A stretch of DNA of 64,000 nt, taken from [Clostridium] methylpentosum DSM 5476 (GTDB lineage: Bacteria; Bacillota; Clostridia; Oscillospirales; Ruminococcaceae). The DNA lies in contig EQ973339.1 of assembly GCA_000158655.1 (NCBI GenBank), forward strand, positions 346,449 to 410,448, in the 5' to 3' direction. Shown here one piece after another: positions 35,052-43,204 of the stretch. Each line of letters opens with the position of its first letter. Within the stretch, counting starts at the first letter, position 1. Both the position numbers and the translations under genes were made by a program. Below the pieces are notes generated by a model. It saw nothing but the letters and a program-made list of their open reading frames with translations. It did no database searches and was not told the origin of the DNA.

Positions 35052-35561
35052 GTGCAAAATTATCGCAAAAGCGACTATGCGATAAACAAAAACAGCCCAA
35101 ATATCGTTTATCGCTTTCATAACGAAATCATAGAAATCACACTGGAGGATTATCTGAAGGAGAATCCTGACAAAACGGAACATGACTTTGCAGAGCTGAA
35201 AGCCCTGTCCGATCAAATTTACTATGAGCAGGATCGGGCAGAGAGCGCCCAGACCCGCAAGGATGTTTCGATCCACGGTTTGGAGGAAACGGAGCATTGT
35301 GCCACTCGCGCTCTGGATGAAGAATGGGAAGAACGAGTTGTTGACATACAGAACCGCAAGTATGCCTGGAAAGCCCTGGAGCAGCTTTTTACAGTGGGCG
35401 CTTTGACCGAGGTTCAGAAACGGCGATTCCGGCTTCATGTTTTTCAGGGACTCTCTACCCGGCAGATCGGTCGCATGGAAGGGACAAGCCATCAAGCCGT
35501 TGCCAAGTCCATAAACCTGGCGATTGCCAAACTTAAAAAATATTTTGCGGCACAGGGTTGA
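35052..35561 (+). CDS. Sigma-70 region 4-like DNA-binding protein
   Basis: 169 residues from GTG 35052 after CGGAGGTAACAGAG. The C-terminal 60 residues form a sigma-70 region-4/HTH (LTEVQKRRFRLHVFQGLSTR, QIGRMEGTSHQAVAKSINLA). The N-terminal part is charged with no sigma region 2 visible. Proteins of this type sit before the integration module of Tn916-like and related ICEs and influence transfer-gene expression. Confidence 0.8.
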   Translation: MQNYRKSDYAINKNSPNIVYRFHNEIIEITLEDYLKENPDKTEHDFAELKALSDQIYYEQDRAESAQTRKDVSIHGLEETEHCATRALDEEWEERVVDIQNRKYAWKALEQLFTVGALTEVQKRRFRLHVFQGLSTRQIGRMEGTSHQAVAKSINLAIAKLKKYFAAQG

Positions 35562-36141
35562 CACCCCTGCGGTTTCAGGACGATAGGTGAAAGGCATTCT
35601 TTCGAGTGTTCTTCTTTCACCTGTACCTTGACAACCGCATACTCATTCATCAGTAACATCCCCCCTTTCCAGCTCGAAGAGCTAAAGCCGATTCAGGGGC
35701 CGCGCCATGATATACGGACATGATGAGCAGATCCCACCTGATTATCATAATTGGTCTTGCATACAATCCTGTCCTGTATGAGCGAGTAACGGCAGCCTGT
35801 AAAAACCGGGCAGCACCCGGCGCGGCCATGACCGGAAAGGGGCATAATGGTACTCCTGTCCAGCCACAGCCCTGCTTAAGATCAGAGTAGTCCATAACAT
35901 TTGGAAACCATCTGGTTGCAGGATCACGCAATGGGGGCAGCTCGGAGAGATCCTCGGAGGGGTGAGATTCCCGTGGGCCGGTTCGCTGCCGGTCACTGAT
36001 GACTTCCCAATATGTGCGGGGTGTCAAGGACAAATGGCACATAACAAGAAAACAAATCGGATTTTGTATTTCGCCGGAAATGGGGCAGGTCTTATGGCCT
36101 GCCCCGTTTTCCGGCTTACTTAATATTCAGGAGGTCAGTTT
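35562..36141 (+). other. 580-base non-coding stretch with many hairpins
   Basis: No convincing ORF on either strand. It contains an 8-bp stem at 35586-35621 (GGTGAAAG/CTTTCACC), AGCTC/GAGCT near 35671-35684, CCGGG/CCCGG near 35808-35822, CCGG/CCGG near 35980-35993, the AAAACAAATCGG repeat at 36049-36060 and a long GC stem at 36073-36115. It could be a structured RNA, an untranslated leader of the mazF-xis-int genes or a transfer/recombination site. Not assigned to a known RNA class. Confidence 0.45.
36073..36115 (+). terminator. Terminator-like hairpin before mazF
   Basis: GCCGGAAA..GGGGCAGG arms pair with CCTGCCCC..TTTTCCGGC around an eight-base loop. It ends 27 bases before the mazF start and probably isolates mazF from upstream transcription. 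Confidence 0.6.
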
Positions 36142-36519
36142 ATGCGAAAGGCTATCCGGCGTGGCGATCTGTTCTATGCAGACCTGAACCCGGTGGTCGG
36201 CTCCGAGCAAGGCGGCATCCGCCCTGTCCTTGTTATCCAAAATGATGTGGGGAATCACTTTAGTCCTACCGTTGTTGCAGCAGCCATCACCAGCAGAAAA
36301 GCGAAGAACAGTCTGCCTACCCATATCCTACTTGAGAATGTGCCGGGGCTTGCGCCTACCTCTCTGCTTCTGTTGGAACAACTGCGGACAATAGACCGGA
36401 AGCGGCTCCGTGGTTACATTGGGCGTATCAGTAAAGAAAAAATGCTGGAGGTAGATGCAGCCCTGGCAATCAGCATCGGCATAGGATACCCCAACGAAAG
36501 GAGGACTCACAATGTATGA
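36142..36519 (+). CDS. mazF: MazF/PemK-family endoribonuclease toxin
   Basis: 125 residues from ATG 36142 (AGGAGG upstream). It has RRGDLFYADLNPVVGSEQGG and RPVLVIQND near the N terminus and THILLENVPGLAPTSLLLLE plus LRTIDRKRL later, the standard MazF/PemK fold motifs. MazF toxins cut mRNA at short sequences and stabilise mobile elements with a MazE antitoxin. No MazE-like gene lies upstream; the downstream overlapping gene is an excisionase-like HTH protein, which may take the antitoxin or repressor role (inference). Confidence 0.88.
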   Translation: MRKAIRRGDLFYADLNPVVGSEQGGIRPVLVIQNDVGNHFSPTVVAAAITSRKAKNSLPTHILLENVPGLAPTSLLLLEQLRTIDRKRLRGYIGRISKEKMLEVDAALAISIGIGYPNERRTHNV

Positions 36520-36754
36520 AAATGACGGCGGCCTACTCTCTCCCAGAGATGCCTACCGATTGATGTTAAAAGACTACCCGGATGTGATGGACATTGGTCA
36601 AATGTGTGAGGCGCTTGGCGTCAGTACAAAAACCGGGTACAAGTTACTTAAAGATGGGAAAATTGAGTACCTTAAAATTGGACGGGCTTACCGCATCCCC
36701 AAAGCCCACATTCTTCGTTATTTGAAAATCACCTGCTCCACTTTTGCGGAGTAG
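36512..36754 (+). CDS. Excisionase-like HTH protein
   Basis: 80 residues, overlapping mazF by 8 bases. The MerR/excisionase-type HTH is MDIGQMCEALGVSTKTGYKL, followed by LLKDGKIEYLKIGRAYRIPK, which is the helix-turn-helix_17 pattern. It lies directly before the integrase, as excisionase genes do, so it probably directs excision. It may also control the overlapping mazF. Confidence 0.82.
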   Translation: MYENDGGLLSPRDAYRLMLKDYPDVMDIGQMCEALGVSTKTGYKLLKDGKIEYLKIGRAYRIPKAHILRYLKITCSTFAE

Positions 36755-36901
36755 CAGGCTATGGTGTCGATCTTCACCGGATAGACGCAGAAAGTTAACA
36801 ATTCTGACGCGGATTTACCTGGAGTTTTGTTCTGTCCGATGATACAATAAAGGTGTCATTGGTAGGTGAACTCAATACCGCAAAAGGAGGAACAGATCAG
36901 T

Positions 36902-38188
36902 ATGCCAGCGGTACACCTGCAAGAAAACAGCAAACTAATCTCCGGCCATGTGGCCGAGAAAAAAGGGTATCTCTATTGGGTTCTAAACCTTACCGATGAA
37001 AACGGTAAGAGAAAGCCCAAATGGATTCCCACCCATAAGAAAGTCAAGGGCAATAAGACCTGGGCAAACAATATGCTTCCCACCATCCGAAAAGAATGGA
37101 CGGAAAAGCTGCTTCAGGAGGCTACGGCCTCACAGCAGTCGGCTTCTCCGTCTGGCCCGTCATCCGCAGCGATTTCCTTTGTGGATTTCCTGTACCAGTG
37201 GCTTGAGTACAAGTACAAGTCTGCTACCGGACGGGTGATGGACAGCAAGCCCATTGAACTCTCGACCTATTCGGGATACGAACAACAGCTTAACAACCCC
37301 ATCGCCCCGTATTTCCGAGAGCATCCTGTCGCCCTTTGTGACCTTACCAAACAAGATATTCTCGCTTTTTATGAGAAAGAATTGGAACGGGTCAAGCCGA
37401 CCACCGTTAAACATTACCACGCTCTGATTCATGGGGCGTTGAATTATGCGGTTGACAAAAATCTGATTCCAAGCAATCCGGCTGACCGGATTATCATTTC
37501 CAAGCCTGAACCCTTCAAGGGTGACTACTACCTGGATTCGGAAGTCCTGAATCTGTTTGAAGTTATCAAGGGGCATAAGATCGAGCTGGTAGTTCTACTG
37601 ACTGCTTTTTACGGCCTGCGCCGCAGTGAGGTTATCGGTTTGAAATGGAGTGCCTTTGACTTCAACCATAACTGCTTCTCCATTCGGCATACGGTAACAA
37701 CCTGCAATGTAAAGGGAGAGCGGGTCACGATTAAGAAGGACAAGGCAAAGAACAAATCCAGTCTGCGGACTTATCCATTGATTCCTTTTTTGAAAGAACG
37801 GTTGCTGGAGGCCAAGAAACAGCAGGAAGAAAATCGCAAGCTGTGCGGGCGCGCCTACAACAAAGAATATCTGGGATATGTCTGTGTCGATGTGATTGGC
37901 AATCTCATTAAACCCAACTATGTGTCCTCGACCTTTGGGAAGTTGCTTGCCAAGAACAATTTACGGCACATTCGTTTCCACGATCTTCGCCATACCTGTG
38001 CCTCGCTTTTGCTGGCCAACGGTGTTCCGATGGAACAGGTAAAAGAATGGCTGGGACACAGTGAGATTTCAACAACGGTGGATATTTACGGGCATCTGCA
38101 ATATGCCACGAAAAAACAATCCGCCGCAGCCATTGAGCAGGACATTGTGGCGCCCATGCTGCAAAACCTATCGGCGGTTTCTCCATAA
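36902..38188 (+). CDS. int: Tyrosine integrase of the ICE
   Basis: 428 residues from ATG 36902 (AAAGGAGGAACAG upstream; the longer frame from 36866 lacks a site). An Arm-DNA-binding N terminus is followed by a SAM-like core-binding domain (about 90-195) and the catalytic domain. Active-site candidates are Arg240 (GLRRSEVIGL), His360-x-x-Arg363 (HDLRH), His386 (LGHSEISTT) and Tyr396 (DIYGHL). It recombines the element with the 3' end of the adjacent tRNA-Ser gene. Confidence 0.93.
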   Translation: MPAVHLQENSKLISGHVAEKKGYLYWVLNLTDENGKRKPKWIPTHKKVKGNKTWANNMLPTIRKEWTEKLLQEATASQQSASPSGPSSAAISFVDFLYQWLEYKYKSATGRVMDSKPIELSTYSGYEQQLNNPIAPYFREHPVALCDLTKQDILAFYEKELERVKPTTVKHYHALIHGALNYAVDKNLIPSNPADRIIISKPEPFKGDYYLDSEVLNLFEVIKGHKIELVVLLTAFYGLRRSEVIGLKWSAFDFNHNCFSIRHTVTTCNVKGERVTIKKDKAKNKSSLRTYPLIPFLKERLLEAKKQQEENRKLCGRAYNKEYLGYVCVDVIGNLIKPNYVSSTFGKLLAKNNLRHIRFHDLRHTCASLLLANGVPMEQVKEWLGHSEISTTVDIYGHLQYATKKQSAAAIEQDIVAPMLQNLSAVSP

Positions 38189-38196
38189 AAAGGAAA

Positions 38197-38227
38197 GAGG
38201 TCTACCAGCTTTTCGCTGGCAGACCTC
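38197..38227 (-). terminator. Hairpin between int and tRNA-Ser
   Basis: GAGGTCT-x-CCAGC pairs with GCTGG-x-AGACCTC. On the minus strand it directly follows the tRNA 3' end and runs into TTTCCTTTTT, so it terminates the tRNA transcript. It lies on the element side of the junction. Confidence 0.7.
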
Positions 38228-38228
38228 A

Positions 38229-38322
38229 TGGCGGAGATGGAGAGATTCGAACTCTCGCGCCGGTTTTGAGCCGACCTACCGCATTTCGAGTGCGGACCCT
38301 TCAACCGCTTGGGTACATCTCC
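38229..38322 (-). tRNA. tRNA-Ser (anticodon CGA), ICE attachment site
   Basis: Acceptor arms GGAGATG (38322-38316) and CATCTCC (38239-38233) with encoded CCA, anticodon loop CTCGAAA, a long variable arm and T-loop GTTCGAATC define a class II serine tRNA reading UCG. The 3' end faces the integrase, so the element has restored the tRNA 3' end on integration. Confidence 0.95.
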
Positions 38323-38365
38323 AAATTTATGTTATATCCCTGGTCCCGACCCGCCGACCAATTCA

Positions 38366-38520
38366 GCCGGTGGAAATCGGGAAGAACAACAGGATAGAAC
38401 AAGCAACATTATTCAATTTGAACTCGGCTGGAACCCGCATGGTTCCAAGGGTTTCAGCCGTTTGGCACTCCGCATAGGAAACCTGATTTCGAATCATTAC
38501 ACCAACTTGGATGATGACGG
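38366..38520 (-). repeat. tRNA-Ser-like degenerate repeat, copy A
   Basis: About 155 bases related to copy B at 38622-38784. Shared blocks are TGGAAATCGGGAAGAACAAC continuing AGGATAGAACA (one mismatch), CAATTTGAACT and AACCCGCATGGTT. Read on the minus strand it has a TTCGAAA anticodon-like loop and a GTTCAAATT T-loop-like block, but the arms no longer pair as a tRNA. It lies between a promoter and the intact tRNA-Ser. Confidence 0.6.
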
Positions 38521-38595
38521 TAAATCAGGGACGATAGCGGTAACTACGGAACCCCAAAACATACCTCTCAAAGTGGCTGTCAGATGGCTGCTCTC

Positions 38596-38623
38596 ATTAT
38601 AGCCATTTTCCCGCAAAATTCAA
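38596..38623 (-). promoter_or_regulatory. Promoter reading toward copy A and tRNA-Ser
   Basis: Minus strand: TTGAAT (38623-38618), 16-base spacer, TATAAT (38601-38596). It would transcribe copy A and the intact tRNA-Ser. Confidence 0.55.
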
Positions 38624-38784
38624 GCCGTGGAAATTGGGAAGAACAACAGGATAGAACAGACCCCAATTCACAATTTGAACTTGCCCGCAAACCCGCATGG
38701 TTACTGGCTTTTCGGCAGTTTGGACTTCCAAAGTGGAAACATGATTTCGAGTCAGTCCCGTTATGACCACTTCGATACCACTCC
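38622..38784 (-). repeat. tRNA-Ser-like degenerate repeat, copy B
   Basis: On the minus strand the 5' part (38784-38740) reads GGAGTGGTATCGAAGTGGTC continuing into a CTCGAAA loop, a very good 5' half of a serine tRNA. The 3' half is decayed. It looks like a tRNA-Ser(CGA) pseudogene. Confidence 0.6.
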
Positions 38785-38820
38785 GTATTCAATTTTGGTG
38801 CGGGAGAGTAACGAAAAAAT

Positions 38821-38864
38821 GTGATTTTGAGCCGTTCTCGTTATGACCACTTCGATACTTCTCC
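38821..38864 (-). repeat. tRNA-Ser-like degenerate repeat, copy C (5' half)
   Basis: Minus strand GGAGAAGTATCGAAGTGGTC plus ATAACGAGAACGGCTC matches the 5' half of copy B with few changes. There is no recognisable 3' half. Together with A and B it forms a degraded tandem tRNA array upstream of the intact tRNA. Confidence 0.55.
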
Positions 38865-39071
38865 ATATAAATGATGCTCATATATTATAACGCAAAAATC
38901 ACCTTATTGTCAAGTGGAAAGTGCAAACTTTACTCCTAATTCTAGAAAAAACAGATAGTTTGTTTTATTTGCGTTTTCTGGGGTAGTTTTTTGATCTATG
39001 AGGTTAGGCAAATAGTCGACGTTTGTTTGATAAAAGTGGGCGAGAAAACAAAGAGACTCTAGAGGAAAGTT

Positions 39072-39188
39072 TCACTTACCTGTTTCATAATCTGAGTAGG
39101 TATGCTGGCTAACAAAAAGTAAACGGGCAATTTCTGTTCGGTTGAGATCATGGTCATTGCGCAAATCGCGAATTCTTCGACAAAGCAT
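39072..39188 (-). pseudogene. Truncated XRE-type HTH remnant
   Basis: Minus-strand frame MLCRRIRDLRNDHDLNRTEI then ARLLFVSQHTYSDYETGK and a stop: the first 38 residues of an XRE HTH, missing the recognition-helix continuation and the rest of the domain. The AT-rich 200 bases to its left contain nothing recognisable. Probably a relic of an older insertion at this site. Confidence 0.55.
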
Positions 39189-39375
39189 TTAGTTATCCTC
39201 GATTTCCTTACTTATATGGAAATATTTTGGAGCTGTTTTGTTTACGCATGCGCGTACTCGATCTTTGCGTAATGAACTCTTACTCATTGTATCACAGTAC
39301 AACGGAGTAAGTTCATGATAATTCACTAACACCTGCATATACCTAAAAAATATATCGCTTGATGAATAAAAACGA

Positions 39376-39408
39376 CAAGAGGGAAGAGCATTTAGCTCTT
39401 CCCTCTTG
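39376..39408 (-). terminator. Terminator of the alaS-HIT operon
   Basis: Perfect 14-bp stem with ATTTA loop, followed on the minus strand by TCGTTTTTATT. It lies 17 bases after the HIT gene stop. Confidence 0.88.
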
Positions 39409-39425
39409 GAAATCAAAATCTTTTA

Positions 39426-39764
39426 TCAGCCTGGGGGCCACGTCATATCGCGACCGCCGAGAATGTGGAAATGCAGGTGGGGGACGGTCTGTCCGCCCTG
39501 CACGCCGCAGTTGTTGACGACCCGGTAGCCGTCCGAAAGCTTAAGCGATGCGACGAGTTTTGCGATGACCTCAAAGATGTGTGCGACAATCTGAGAGTTT
39601 TCGCTATCTATTTCACTCGCACAGGCGATGTGCTGCTTGGGAATCACGAGAAAGTGCACCGGAGCCTGGGGGTCGATGTCGTAAAATGCGAGAACCTGTT
39701 CGTCCTCATACAGCTTTTTGCAGGGAATTTCTCCGGCAATGATTTTGCAGAATAAACAATCCAT
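39426..39764 (-). CDS. HIT-family (HinT-like) nucleotide hydrolase
   Basis: 112 residues. MDCLFCKIIAGEIPCKKLYE at the N terminus and the histidine triad HLHFH near the C terminus are those of HinT-type purine-nucleoside phosphoramidases, which cleave aminoacyl- and lysyl-AMP. It starts 12 bases after alaS ends and shares its terminator. Pairing with an aminoacyl-tRNA synthetase fits a role in removing aminoacyl-adenylates (inference). Confidence 0.93.
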   Translation of the reverse strand: MDCLFCKIIAGEIPCKKLYEDEQVLAFYDIDPQAPVHFLVIPKQHIACASEIDSENSQIVAHIFEVIAKLVASLKLSDGYRVVNNCGVQGGQTVPHLHFHILGGRDMTWPPG

Positions 39765-39775
39765 AATGGCCCTCC

Positions 39776-42415
39776 CTATTTCACGAACTTTTGGACGACC
39801 GAAGTCAGCTGCGTGAGCGCCTCGTCGATCTGGAAGATCTCAGTGACACCCGCCATTGCGCTGTCGGGACGTCCGCCGCCTTTACCGCCAGCAAGGGCGG
39901 CAATTTCGCGCACAATGTTGCCCGCATGTGCTCCGCGTGCAACCGCTTCCTTGCCGCAGACAGCGATGAGATTTCCCTTGCCGTCCGCGATGTTTGCGAG
40001 CACCGCGACGTTGAGCGGGTTTTCCTTGATGCGGTCGCCCATGGCGCGCAGCGCCTGTACTGTCATGCCGTTAAAGCTCGCTGAGATCACCCGGACGCCA
40101 TTGACTTCGGTTGCGGTGTCAAATACATTCTGCATTTGGGTGGATGCGATTTTTTGGTTGAGTTCGTCGATTTTGCGGTCCTTTGCCTTGAGCTCATCGT
40201 TGAGGGCTTTGCAGCGGGCGGGCAGTTCGTGCGGATTGGTGACCTTGAGCGCACCGCAAGCCGCGGCAATGAGTAGGTTCCCCTCCTGCATGAGCCCGAG
40301 CACCCCGGTTCCGGTGGTCGCCTCGATACGGCGGATACCGGCGGCTGCGGAGCTCTCGCTGATGATTTTGAACAGCCCGAGCTTGGAGGTGTTGTCCACA
40401 TGGGTGCCGCCGCACAGCTCGACCGAATAGCCGTCTGCGTCGACCACTCGGACAATGTCACCGTATTTTTCTCCAAACAGCGCCATCGCTCCTTGCGCGC
40501 GCGCGGACTCGATGTCCATTTCCGACGTGGTCACCTTGACCGCTTCGAGAATTTTTGCGTTGACCGCCTGCTCGACATTGAGCAGCTCCTGTGGGGTCAT
40601 TGCCTCAAAGTGGTTGAAGTCAAAGCGGAGGCGTTCCGAATCGACGAGCTGCCCCGCCTGGTGAACATGGCTGCCGAGCTCGTCGCGCAGCGCCTTTTGC
40701 AGCAGGTGGGCTGCGGTGTGGTTGCGAGCCGTAGCATCCCGTTTGAGCCCGTCAATGCTCAGATGACCGGTGACTCCCTTTTGAATGCTACCCGCCATCA
40801 CAAGGCCGAGATGCAGCGAGTGCTGGCCGGAGGGGTCTTTCTGGCAGTCAAGGATGTTGACAACGCTGTTTCCAATGACAAAGACGCCGCGGTCGCCGAC
40901 CTGTCCGCCGCTCTCGGCATAGAACGGGGTGCGGTCAAACACGAGGTTGACCCGGTCGCCCTCTTTTGCCTCTTCCGCCTCGCCGTCCTCGGTGAGGATG
41001 TGCAGCAGTTTTGCATCGCATTCATAGGTTTCGTAGCCGACAAACTCGGTGGGCTCGTCGGTAATGTGGTAGTTTTCGCTGGACCAGCCGACTGTGTCTG
41101 AATTGAGCTTTGCCTCGCGTGCGCGGGTCTTCTGCTCGTTCATCAGCTCGCGGAACCGCGCTTCGTCCACGTCGATGCCCTGTTCCGAAATGATCTCTTT
41201 GATCAGATCGATCGGGAAGCCATAGGTGTCATAGAGCTTGAAGGCCTGTTCTCCGCTGAGGATCTTTGACTCTATGTTGGAATCAATACTGTCGATGATA
41301 TTGTTGAGCAGCTCCATGCCCTTGTCGATTGTCTTTGCAAAGTTCTCTTCCTCTGCGCGCACGATTTTTTTGATGTAATCTGCGTTTTCCTCAAGTTCAG
41401 GGTAGGCGGACTTGTTTTCCGCAATGACGGTGTCGACCACTTTGTAGAGGAAGGGATCACGGATGCCGAGCTGCTTGCCGTTGCGGGCCGCGCGGCGCAG
41501 CAAACGGCGCAGCACGTAGCCGCGGCCCTCGTTGGAGGGGATGACCCCGTCGCCAATCATAAAGGTGGTACTGCGGATGTGGTCGGTGATCACCCGCAGG
41601 CAAACGTCAACCTTGGGGTCCTGTTTGTATTTTACCCCAGCGATTTCGCTGATGTGGTTCATGATGTTCTGAACAGTGTCGACCTCAAAGAGGTTGTCCA
41701 CCTCCTGCATGATGCAGGCGAGCCGCTCCAGGCCCATGCCGGTGTCGATGTTGGGGTGTTCCATCGGCTCATAGTGCCCTTCGCCGTCCCCGTTGAACTG
41801 GGAGAACACGAGGTTCCAGAATTCAACAAACCGGTCGCACTCACAGCCTACGCGGCAGTCTGGGCTTCCGCAGCCCTTATCTTCCCCGCGGTCAAAGTAG
41901 AGCTCGGAACAGGGGCCGCAGGGGCCGGAGCCGATCTCCCAGAAGTTGTCCTCCTTGCCCATCCGGACGATGTGGGAGGGGTCGACGCCCCGTTCTTTGG
42001 TCCAGATTTCGAACGCCTCGTCGTCGTCCTGGTAGATCGAAACCCAGATGCGGTCGATCGGCAGTTCAAGCTCTTTGGTGACGAATTCCCAAGCCCACTC
42101 GGTTGCCTCGTGTTTGAAATAGTCCCCGAATGAGAAGTTGCCCAGCATCTCAAAATAGGTGCCGTGGCGGGCCGTCTTGCCGACATTTTCGATGTCGGGG
42201 GTGCGGATGCACTTCTGGCAGGTGGTCACCCGCTTGTTGGGCGGTACCTCCTGGCCGAGAAAGAACTTTTTCATGGGAGCCATGCCCGAGTTGATGAGCA
42301 GCAGGCTGTTGTCTCCCTGGGGAATGAGGGGATAGCTTTTGAGGCGTGTGTGGCCTTTGCTTTCAAAAAACGATAAAAATTTCTCGCGCAGTTCGTTCAG
42401 ACCTGTCCATTGCAT
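39776..42415 (-). CDS. alaS: Alanyl-tRNA synthetase
   Basis: 879 residues, the usual length. The class II catalytic N terminus (MQWTGLNELREKFLSFFESK; RHGTYFEMLGNFSFGDYFK) is followed by the tRNA-recognition domain, an editing domain with zinc motif HxxxH (RNHTAAHLL) and CGGTH (VELCGGTHVDNT), and the C-terminal C-Ala/DHHA1 domain (GGKGGGRPDSAMAG). It charges tRNA-Ala and clears mischarged Ser/Gly. AGGAGGT precedes ATG 42415. A T-box leader controls it. Confidence 0.97.
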   Translation of the reverse strand: MQWTGLNELREKFLSFFESKGHTRLKSYPLIPQGDNSLLLINSGMAPMKKFFLGQEVPPNKRVTTCQKCIRTPDIENVGKTARHGTYFEMLGNFSFGDYFKHEATEWAWEFVTKELELPIDRIWVSIYQDDDEAFEIWTKERGVDPSHIVRMGKEDNFWEIGSGPCGPCSELYFDRGEDKGCGSPDCRVGCECDRFVEFWNLVFSQFNGDGEGHYEPMEHPNIDTGMGLERLACIMQEVDNLFEVDTVQNIMNHISEIAGVKYKQDPKVDVCLRVITDHIRSTTFMIGDGVIPSNEGRGYVLRRLLRRAARNGKQLGIRDPFLYKVVDTVIAENKSAYPELEENADYIKKIVRAEEENFAKTIDKGMELLNNIIDSIDSNIESKILSGEQAFKLYDTYGFPIDLIKEIISEQGIDVDEARFRELMNEQKTRAREAKLNSDTVGWSSENYHITDEPTEFVGYETYECDAKLLHILTEDGEAEEAKEGDRVNLVFDRTPFYAESGGQVGDRGVFVIGNSVVNILDCQKDPSGQHSLHLGLVMAGSIQKGVTGHLSIDGLKRDATARNHTAAHLLQKALRDELGSHVHQAGQLVDSERLRFDFNHFEAMTPQELLNVEQAVNAKILEAVKVTTSEMDIESARAQGAMALFGEKYGDIVRVVDADGYSVELCGGTHVDNTSKLGLFKIISESSAAAGIRRIEATTGTGVLGLMQEGNLLIAAACGALKVTNPHELPARCKALNDELKAKDRKIDELNQKIASTQMQNVFDTATEVNGVRVISASFNGMTVQALRAMGDRIKENPLNVAVLANIADGKGNLIAVCGKEAVARGAHAGNIVREIAALAGGKGGGRPDSAMAGVTEIFQIDEALTQLTSVVQKFVK

Positions 42416-42449
42416 GTGGATAAACCTCCTGTGAATTCAATGTTGCGGA

Positions 42450-42690
42450 CAAATAAAAAAGCCCCATCCCGCTATGGGACGGGAACTTGCCGTTTCCGTG
42501 GTACCACCCAAATTGCCGGAAGATTTCCCGGCCACTTTGATCCCTTTAACGCAGGGAAAACGTTGCGTTTTGCGCACAGCTCAGAGGAAGCACCCACCAT
42601 CAGCACCGGGATCTTTCAGCCGGGGAATCCCTCTCTTGCAGATGCTGCCTATGTGGTTAATCTCGTCATCGCATTTGGTATTTTGATTAG
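42450..42690 (-). promoter_or_regulatory. T-box riboswitch of alaS
   Basis: On the minus strand the leader carries a stem I-like region and the T-box sequence GGGTGGTACCACGG (about 42513-42500). An antiterminator region follows, then a terminator stem (CCCGTCCC/GGGATGGGG) followed by TTTTTT. Uncharged tRNA-Ala would pair with it and stop termination. The specifier codon was not assigned with certainty. Confidence 0.9.
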
Positions 42691-42694
42691 AATT

Positions 42695-42723
42695 ATTATA
42701 ATCCGAAAAGACCGATTTGTCAA
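42695..42723 (-). promoter_or_regulatory. Consensus promoter of the alaS leader
   Basis: Minus strand TTGACA (42723-42718), 17-base spacer, TATAAT (42700-42695), immediately upstream of the T-box leader. Confidence 0.9.
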
Positions 42724-43100
42724 GGCCCGCGAGAAGCTGGGGAGCCGGGAAGGCGGACACCACAGGAGTCAATGGCAGCCGATTGAATCGAATGGAATGG
42801 GGCAAGCTGCGGCTCTGTGGAACAGATTGGCCGCTGGCATTGTGCGGTAAAATCGTTGGGCCCTTGGCAATCGCCAAAGCGCTGTCCAATTGCAGGGAAA
42901 TCCTGCCCGCCAATTGAGATATGCAAGACTAAGGAAACCCGCCACCCGCACAGCTCTGAAGAAGGCAGAATATTGATTCTGAAATCACACCCACTGCCGC
43001 CGGTAAAAAAGTGTTTTTAGGCGCCGACCTTCCCATGTCTTTTCCATGCTTCTACAGAACGCACGACGGATGGACTTGACTTTTTTAGACAGTTAAAAAA
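42724..43100. other. Gene-free interval
   Basis: About 375 bases between the alaS promoter and the terminator of the 43205 gene. Only shadow frames are present, without ribosome-binding sites. I see no RNA gene or repeat in it. Confidence 0.5.
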
Positions 43101-43127
43101 CAAACAGCCGCAAAAAGCGGCTGTTTG
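43101..43127 (-). terminator. Terminator of the membrane-protein pair
   Basis: CAAACAGCCGC/GCGGCTGTTTG with an A5 loop, followed by a T-run on the minus strand (TTTTTTAACTG). It lies 78 bases past the 43205 stop. Confidence 0.85.
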
Positions 43128-43204
43128 GAAAAAAGCTTCTTTTCATTCGCTGGGAAGCAGGTGGCCGGTACAAAAGCGTACATGCCCCTGAACAGTCCAG
43201 CTGG

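Larger units (their letters stand above)
1..38270. mobile_element. Integrative conjugative element, right-hand part
   Basis: An ICE occupies the window from its left edge to the 3' part of tRNA-Ser. Seen directly: conjugation-type ATPases (CpaF-like, VirB4-like), pilus-type membrane proteins, XRE regulators, MazF, an excisionase-like HTH and a tyrosine integrase whose stop codon lies 41 bases from the tRNA 3' end. Integration into tRNA 3' ends next to int is the usual arrangement for this class. The right boundary is inferred to lie within the tRNA 3' half (about 38229-38270). The left boundary, relaxase and VirD4-type coupling protein are not in the window. Confidence 0.88.

Noticed and set aside
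35562..36141. Group II intron or oriT
   Set aside because: No reverse transcriptase, no domain V-like hairpin I could verify and no relaxase nearby to support an oriT.
39189..39416. 75-codon minus-strand ORF
   Set aside because: No ribosome-binding site, overlaps the alaS-HIT terminator and shows no domain.
40400..41101. 233-codon plus-strand frame over alaS
   Set aside because: Shadow of the synthetase editing domain.
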